NCBI GenBank assembly: GCA_020249415.1
Contig: JADCFR010000139.1
Location: forward strand, 1-20,422
Reading direction: 5' to 3'
Length of the DNA: 20,422 bases
Origin: Roseomonas sp.
GTDB taxonomy: Bacteria; Pseudomonadota; Alphaproteobacteria; Acetobacterales; Acetobacteraceae
The notes under the pieces are model-generated. The model was given only the letters and a program-made list of their open reading frames with translations, made no database searches and was not told the origin of the DNA. The translations under genes and the position numbers were made by a program. This document shows positions 16,967 to 20,422 of the stretch, in pieces. How positions within the stretch are numbered: the first letter of the stretch is position 1; the number at the start of each line of letters is the position of its first letter.

Positions 16967-18043
16967 CTGACCAGTTCCAATCCTCAAAGCCTCACCTACC
17001 GCGATGCGGGCGTGGATATTGAGGCCGGCGACGCCCTGGTTGAAGCCATCAAGCCCCTGGCGCGCGCCACGAACCGGTCTGGCGTCATGGGGGGCTTGGG
17101 CGGTTTCGGCGCCTTGTTCGACCCGAAGGCGGCAGGTTTTTCGGATCCTGTGCTGGTATCTTCCACCGATGGGGTTGGCACCAAGCTTCGCGTCGCGATT
17201 GAAGCGGGCATTCACGACACGGTCGGCATTGATCTGGTGGCGATGTGCGTGAACGATCTGGTGGTGCAGGGCGCTGAGCCGCTGTTTTTCCTCGATTATT
17301 TCGCAACCGGCAAGCTCCAGCTCACTCAGGCGCGGGCGGTGATTGCGGGCATTGCCGAAGGTTGCCGGCAGGCGGGCTGTGCCCTGGTCGGTGGTGAAAC
17401 GGCTGAGATGCCGGGGATGTATGCGGCGGATGATTATGATCTGGCCGGGTTTTCCGTCGGCGCCGCCGAACGCGGGCGGCTGCTACCCGCGAGGGTTGCG
17501 GCGGGCGATGTGCTGATCGGCCTTGGGTCTTCGGGCGTGCATTCCAACGGCTTTTCCCTGGTGCGGCGAGTCCTGGCCGCGCGCGGCCTGACGCTCGCTG
17601 ACCCCGCGCCCTTCGCGCCTGGGCAGAAGCTTGGCCAGGCCCTGCTGACGCCCACGCGGATTTATGTGAAGCCGCTGCTTGCCTTGCATCGCGCGGGGCT
17701 TTTGCATGCGGCAGCGCATATCACCGGTGGCGGCCTGCCCGGCAATCTGCCGCGCGTGCTGCCGGCGGGTGTCACGGCAGTGCTGGAAGCGGGAAGCTGG
17801 CCCGTGCCGCCGGTTTTCGCCTTCCTGGCCGAGGCCGGGAATGTCAGCGCCGATGAAATGCTCCGGGTCTTCAATTGCGGGCTTGGGATGGTGCTGGCGG
17901 TGCCGGCCGCGGGCGCGGAGACAGCCACGCGCATGCTGACCGAAGCCGGTGAGGCACCGTTTCGCATCGGCCAACTGGAAGCCTCCAGCGGGCCAGCCGG
18001 CATTCATATCCAGAACCTGCCCCAGGCCTGGCCGCGCGCATGA
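16967..18043 (+). CDS. purM: PurM: phosphoribosylaminoimidazole synthetase (AIR synthetase), apparent CTG start
   Basis: A cytoplasmic enzyme of de novo purine synthesis that closes the imidazole ring of FGAM to give AIR using ATP. The 358-residue reading has every PurM hallmark: [107 protein letters not shown] and [16 protein letters not shown]. The start is unusual. The nearest in-frame ATG upstream (16859) would add 36 unconserved residues and lies inside the divergent gene, while a GTG at 17012 would cut the conserved TYRDAG. A CTG at 16967 is preceded by a perfect GGAGG (16957-16961) at 5 bases and gives the normal N-terminal length. The stop overlaps purN by ATGA. Confidence 0.95.
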   Translation: MTSSNPQSLTYRDAGVDIEAGDALVEAIKPLARATNRSGVMGGLGGFGALFDPKAAGFSDPVLVSSTDGVGTKLRVAIEAGIHDTVGIDLVAMCVNDLVVQGAEPLFFLDYFATGKLQLTQARAVIAGIAEGCRQAGCALVGGETAEMPGMYAADDYDLAGFSVGAAERGRLLPARVAAGDVLIGLGSSGVHSNGFSLVRRVLAARGLTLADPAPFAPGQKLGQALLTPTRIYVKPLLALHRAGLLHAAAHITGGGLPGNLPRVLPAGVTAVLEAGSWPVPPVFAFLAEAGNVSADEMLRVFNCGLGMVLAVPAAGAETATRMLTEAGEAPFRIGQLEASSGPAGIHIQNLPQAWPRA

Positions 18044-18714
18044 AGCGGGCGCGGCTCGCCCTGCTGATATCCGGGCGCGGGTCCAATATGGCGGCGATTC
18101 TGGCGGCTGCCGGGCCGGATTACCCGGCGGAACCCGTGCTGGTGCTGTCCAACCGCGCCGATGCGGCGGGGCTTGAGGTCGCCAAGGCGCGCAGGGTGCC
18201 CACCGCTGTCGTGGAAAGCCGTGCCTTCAAGGGTGATCGCACTGGGTTCGAAGCCGCCATGGAAGCGGAATTGGCCCGGCATGGTGTTGAAATCATTGCG
18301 CTGGCCGGCTTCATGCGCGTGCTGACGCCCAATTTCGTGCGGCGCTGGGAAGGACGGCTGATCAATATCCACCCCTCCCTGCTGCCGGCCTTTCCGGGCC
18401 TCGATACCCATGCGCGGGCCCTGGCAGCAGGTGTCAGGCTGCATGGCTGCACCGTGCATCTGGTGACCGCTGGGGTGGATGAGGGACCGATCCTCGCCCA
18501 GGCCGCCGTGCCGGTTTTGCCCAGGGATACGGAAGCCAGCCTGGCGGCCCGTGTGCTGGCCGAAGAACATAAGCTCTATCCCGCCGCTCTGTCCTGGCTG
18601 GCGGCGGGACGCGTGTGGCTGGAAGGGGGGCGGGCGGTCATCACGCCAGTGGAATCTGCGCGGGATTCGCTACTGAACCCCTTGCCCCGCACGGCGTTGC
18701 TTTCTACACAGTGA
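18040..18714 (+). CDS. purN: PurN: phosphoribosylglycinamide formyltransferase
   Basis: A 224-residue cytoplasmic enzyme that formylates GAR with 10-formyltetrahydrofolate in purine synthesis. The phosphate-binding N-terminus [14 protein letters not shown] is at 8-21. The catalytic triad equivalent to E. coli N106/H108/D144 is N109, H111 and D147 ([14 protein letters not shown] and [15 protein letters not shown]). The ATG overlaps the purM stop (ATGA), so the two consecutive-pathway enzymes are co-translated, although PurN acts before PurM in the pathway. The C-terminus, after WLEGGRAVI, extends somewhat beyond the E. coli protein with an unconserved tail ([12 protein letters not shown]). Confidence 0.96.
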   Translation: MKRARLALLISGRGSNMAAILAAAGPDYPAEPVLVLSNRADAAGLEVAKARRVPTAVVESRAFKGDRTGFEAAMEAELARHGVEIIALAGFMRVLTPNFVRRWEGRLINIHPSLLPAFPGLDTHARALAAGVRLHGCTVHLVTAGVDEGPILAQAAVPVLPRDTEASLAARVLAEEHKLYPAALSWLAAGRVWLEGGRAVITPVESARDSLLNPLPRTALLSTQ

Positions 18715-18741
18715 TCCAGGGTTTGAGCGTTGGGGAAAGCC

Positions 18742-18897
18742 ATGGCTGAGAAAGAACATTATGATTTCGTCGAAGTGACCTCCGCCGATATTCTCGCGGA
18801 TCGGCGTGGCGGTTGGGAGGATTTCACCCGCTTCGTCACCTGGTCCACCGGTGCCATCATTGTGGTGCTGATATTGATGGCGATTTTCCTGGTCTGA
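18742..18897 (+). CDS. Small aa3-type cytochrome c oxidase subunit IV-like membrane protein
   Basis: A 51-residue ORF, ATG 18742 to TGA 18895-18897, found by direct translation. A soluble charged N-terminus (MAEKEHYDFVEV) leads to GGWEDFTRFVTWSTG and a single TM from about residue 36 to the end (AIIVVLILMAIFLV). The tryptophan/Phe-Thr segment followed by one C-terminal helix is the layout of the bacterial aa3-type cytochrome oxidase subunit IV family (Pfam COX4_pro_2), a roughly 50-residue accessory subunit of unclear need in the oxidase. GGGGAAAG lies 4 bases before the ATG, a strong ribosome-binding site. It lies 27 bases after purN and before a terminator hairpin, so probably shares the purMN transcript. 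No other oxidase gene is near. Family call is by pattern memory. Confidence 0.7.
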   Translation: MAEKEHYDFVEVTSADILADRRGGWEDFTRFVTWSTGAIIVVLILMAIFLV

Positions 18898-18922
18898 CTC
18901 CGACGAAAACCCACCAAAAGAA

Positions 18923-18946
18923 AAGGGGCGGTTCTGACCGCCCCTT
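18923..18946. terminator. Bidirectional intrinsic terminator between the CoxIV-like and EAL genes
   Basis: A perfect 10-bp stem AAGGGGCGGT/ACCGCCCCTT (18923-18932 with 18937-18946) with loop TCTG lies between two convergent genes. Read on the minus strand it is followed by TTTTCTTTT (overlapping the stem end), a strong Rho-independent terminator for the EAL gene. On the plus strand the tail TTCGCGTTT is weaker but may end the purM-purN-CoxIV-like transcript. Confidence 0.85.
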
Positions 18947-18975
18947 CGCGTTTCCGCGCCGCGCTGCACTGGCGC

Positions 18976-19797
18976 CTATTCAGTCAAATTCGGCACCTTG
19001 CCGGGGCGGCCCAGCAGCCAGCCCTGCATCGCATCGCAGCCGGTCTTTTCCAGGGCGCGTAGCTGCGCCAGAGTCTCCACACTCTTTGCAACCACAATGG
19101 TGCCGAGCGCATGGGCGGTTTCCACTTGCCCGGTTGTCAGCGCCAAGGCGCGGCGGGCTGAAAGGCTTTCCCCATCCAGCCCGGCGCAAAGGCTTGGGTG
19201 CAGCTTCACCATGGCGAAGGGAATCGCGCGCAAGGCGAGGATGGTGCCGCGCGCCACGCCGTAATCATCAAGCGCGGCCACAACCCCAAGCCCGCGCAGG
19301 CCCGCCGCCAGATTCGCCGCCGCATCATGCCAGAGGGAGACCGCATTGGCCGGCAATTCCACCGCCAAGCCGCGCGGGTCCGTATCAGCTTCATAAAGGG
19401 CGCGGCGCATCAAAGCGGTGCCATCGCCGCGCAAAAACGCCTCGGCAGTGATATTGACCGAGATATAGGGGGCGGAACGCGGCCAACGCGCCCTGATCCG
19501 GCAGGCCTCAGTGAAGACCCAGGCATCCAGCGCCGCCGCCATGCCGGCCTGGGTCGCGGCATTGACCGTTTCCATGGCGAGGATCGGGCCAAGATCAGGA
19601 TGCACCCAGCGCAACAGCGCCTCATACCCCACGGTTTCCAGGCCATTGGCGCTGCAAACGGGCTGCAAATCCAGGCGCATCCCGGCGCCATCATTGGCCA
19701 GCGCCTCGGCAATGCCCTGGCGGAGTTCTGCCGGCGAATGGGCAATATCCAGCCCTGCCGCCGCCCGATCCCCCTCGAAGCTGAAACGCTCGCTCAT
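18976..19797 (-). CDS. Degenerate EAL-domain protein (probable catalytically impaired c-di-GMP phosphodiesterase homologue)
   Basis: A 273-residue protein that is essentially one EAL domain with no visible TM or sensor domain. Retained: E59-A-L-x-R63 (YEALLRW), N115 (SVNIT), E147, D177-D178, K198, and Q258 (QGWLLGRP). Altered: the loop-6 motif DDFGTG is DDYGVA; the second Glu of the E-x-x-E motif is A150; the Asp of K-x-D is H200; and the Glu of the usual AEGVE motif is K238 (VVAKSVET). In RocR the equivalents of the last two (D318, E352) are needed for metal binding or catalysis, so hydrolysis is probably lost; c-di-GMP binding or another partner role is possible. The gene follows ndk after 86 bases and its ribosome-binding site is inside a hairpin. 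Confidence 0.8.
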   Translation of the reverse strand: MSERFSFEGDRAAAGLDIAHSPAELRQGIAEALANDGAGMRLDLQPVCSANGLETVGYEALLRWVHPDLGPILAMETVNAATQAGMAAALDAWVFTEACRIRARWPRSAPYISVNITAEAFLRGDGTALMRRALYEADTDPRGLAVELPANAVSLWHDAAANLAAGLRGLGVVAALDDYGVARGTILALRAIPFAMVKLHPSLCAGLDGESLSARRALALTTGQVETAHALGTIVVAKSVETLAQLRALEKTGCDAMQGWLLGRPGKVPNLTE

Positions 19798-19801
19798 GCC
19801 C

Positions 19802-19825
19802 GCGCCCTCAATGTCTTGAGGGCGC
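19802..19825 (-). promoter_or_regulatory. Perfect hairpin covering the ribosome-binding site of the EAL gene
   Basis: On the minus strand GCGCCCTCAA (19825-19816) pairs perfectly over 10 bp with TTGAGGGCGC (19811-19802) around loop GACA. The only good Shine-Dalgarno, GAGGG (19809-19805), lies in the 3' arm, and the ATG begins 4 bases beyond the stem. In the mRNA the stem would occlude the ribosome-binding site. No T-run follows, so a plain ndk terminator is less likely. A DNA operator palindrome is another possibility. Confidence 0.6.
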
Positions 19826-19883
19826 AGTAAACACCAGAACTGCTTACGGTCTGGTTACCGCCGGGGCGGAAACCGCGCGGGGA

Positions 19884-20306
19884 TCACGCGAAGATTTCAC
19901 TGCCGGCGAAGAAATAGGCAATCTCGATGGCGGCGTTTTCCGGGCTGTCGGAACCATGCACCGAATTCGCTTCAATGCTTTCAGCGAAAAGCTTCCGGAT
20001 GGTGCCGGGGGCGGCGTTGGCGGGGTTGGTCGCCCCCATCAATTCGCGATTACGCGCGACCGCGTTTTCGCCTTCCAGCACCTGTACCACCACGGGGCCA
20101 GAGGTCATGAAGGACACCAAATCCTTGAAAAACGGGCGTTCACGATGCACGCCATAAAAATTCTCGGCCTGGGTCTGCGTCATGTGAATGCGCTTTTGCG
20201 CGACAATGCGAAGGCCCGCATCTTCGAACACCGCATTGATCTTGCCGGTCAGGTTCCGGCGCGTGGCGTCCGGCTTGATGATGCTGAAGGTGCGTTCGAT
20301 GGCCAT
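19884..20306 (-). CDS. ndk: Ndk: nucleoside diphosphate kinase
   Basis: A 140-residue enzyme that phosphorylates NDPs and dNDPs from ATP through a phosphohistidine. The catalytic H117 is in the canonical NSVHGSDS, and [61 protein letters not shown] and AYFF are all standard. Full normal length. AGGGG precedes the ATG by 9 bases. The C-terminal AGSEIF is typical of proteobacterial Ndk. It is followed by the EAL-domain gene on the same strand with no clear terminator between; its promoter should lie in the 116 bases to the right edge. Confidence 0.98.
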   Translation of the reverse strand: MAIERTFSIIKPDATRRNLTGKINAVFEDAGLRIVAQKRIHMTQTQAENFYGVHRERPFFKDLVSFMTSGPVVVQVLEGENAVARNRELMGATNPANAAPGTIRKLFAESIEANSVHGSDSPENAAIEIAYFFAGSEIFA

Positions 20307-20391
20307 GGTGGCAAACCCCTGAATGTCTGGAAAAGATGGGGGCGGATAGGCGGGATGGGCCGCTTGCGCAAGCCCTGCCTAGTGGTCCGAT

Positions 20392-20418
20392 CGCCGCTGT
20401 CGGTTCCCGACAGCGGCG
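20392..20418. terminator. Perfect hairpin at the right edge, possible terminator of the next gene
   Basis: CGCCGCTGTCGG (20392-20403) pairs perfectly with CCGACAGCGGCG (20407-20418) around loop TTC, giving a 12-bp GC-rich stem. It sits 86 bases upstream of the ndk ATG. No T-run is visible on the minus strand, and the plus-strand side runs off the window after four bases. It probably ends transcription from a gene to the right, but could be a regulatory palindrome upstream of ndk. Confidence 0.45.
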
Positions 20419-20422
20419 TGAA

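Noticed and set aside
1..20422. tRNA, rRNA, CRISPR, insertion sequence, attachment site, toxin-antitoxin or prophage features
   Set aside because: No cloverleaf-like sequences, regularly spaced repeats, transposase or integrase motifs, or terminal inverted repeats with target duplications were seen on reading both strands.

Overview
The window reads as a chromosomal segment of a GC-rich alphaproteobacterium, most likely of the Rhodospirillales/Acetobacteraceae (Roseomonas-like). This rests on the HdaA-type replication regulator, the IalB-family secreted protein, the MJ0042-type zinc-ribbon membrane protein beside ftsEX, the tiny proteobacterial cytochrome oxidase subunit IV-like protein, and dense packing with many ATGA/TGATG stop-start overlaps. 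I see no tRNA, rRNA, CRISPR array, insertion sequence, prophage or clearly foreign block. No gene-free stretch exceeds 300 bases; the longest is about 165 bases (9890-10053).

Layout, left to right. (1) The tail of a possible upstream gene, then an IalB-family secreted protein coupled to rlmN on the plus strand. (2) Converging on it from the right is a tightly overlapping minus-strand operon ftsE-ftsX-ydcF-plsC. (3) A zinc-ribbon/TM protein is divergent from ftsE. (4) A plus-strand BMP-family ABC importer (fused ATPase, two permeases, then a structured spacer and the periplasmic binding protein) probably takes up nucleosides or purine bases. (5) A minus-strand operon runs from a DUF2066 exported protein through a CDP-alcohol phosphatidyltransferase, an AI-2E-type permease, hdaA, ppk and ppx. 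(6) Divergent from it are purM and purN (de novo purine synthesis), followed by a 51-residue CoxIV-like membrane protein. (7) On the minus strand, ndk is followed by a degenerate EAL-domain protein. A strong terminator hairpin separates the EAL gene from the CoxIV-like gene.

Functionally the segment mixes envelope growth and division (ftsEX, plsC, ydcF, pgsA-like), replication-initiation control (hdaA), polyphosphate turnover (ppk/ppx) and nucleotide supply (purM, purN, ndk, BMP importer). It is mostly conserved housekeeping DNA and I do not see a clearly new multi-gene system. The points most worth a second look are: a purM start that appears to be CTG with an excellent Shine-Dalgarno; an EAL protein lacking several catalytic residues, whose ribosome-binding site lies inside a perfect hairpin; an orphan CoxIV-like microprotein; and two elaborate hairpin/repeat structures flanking the BMP binding-protein gene.
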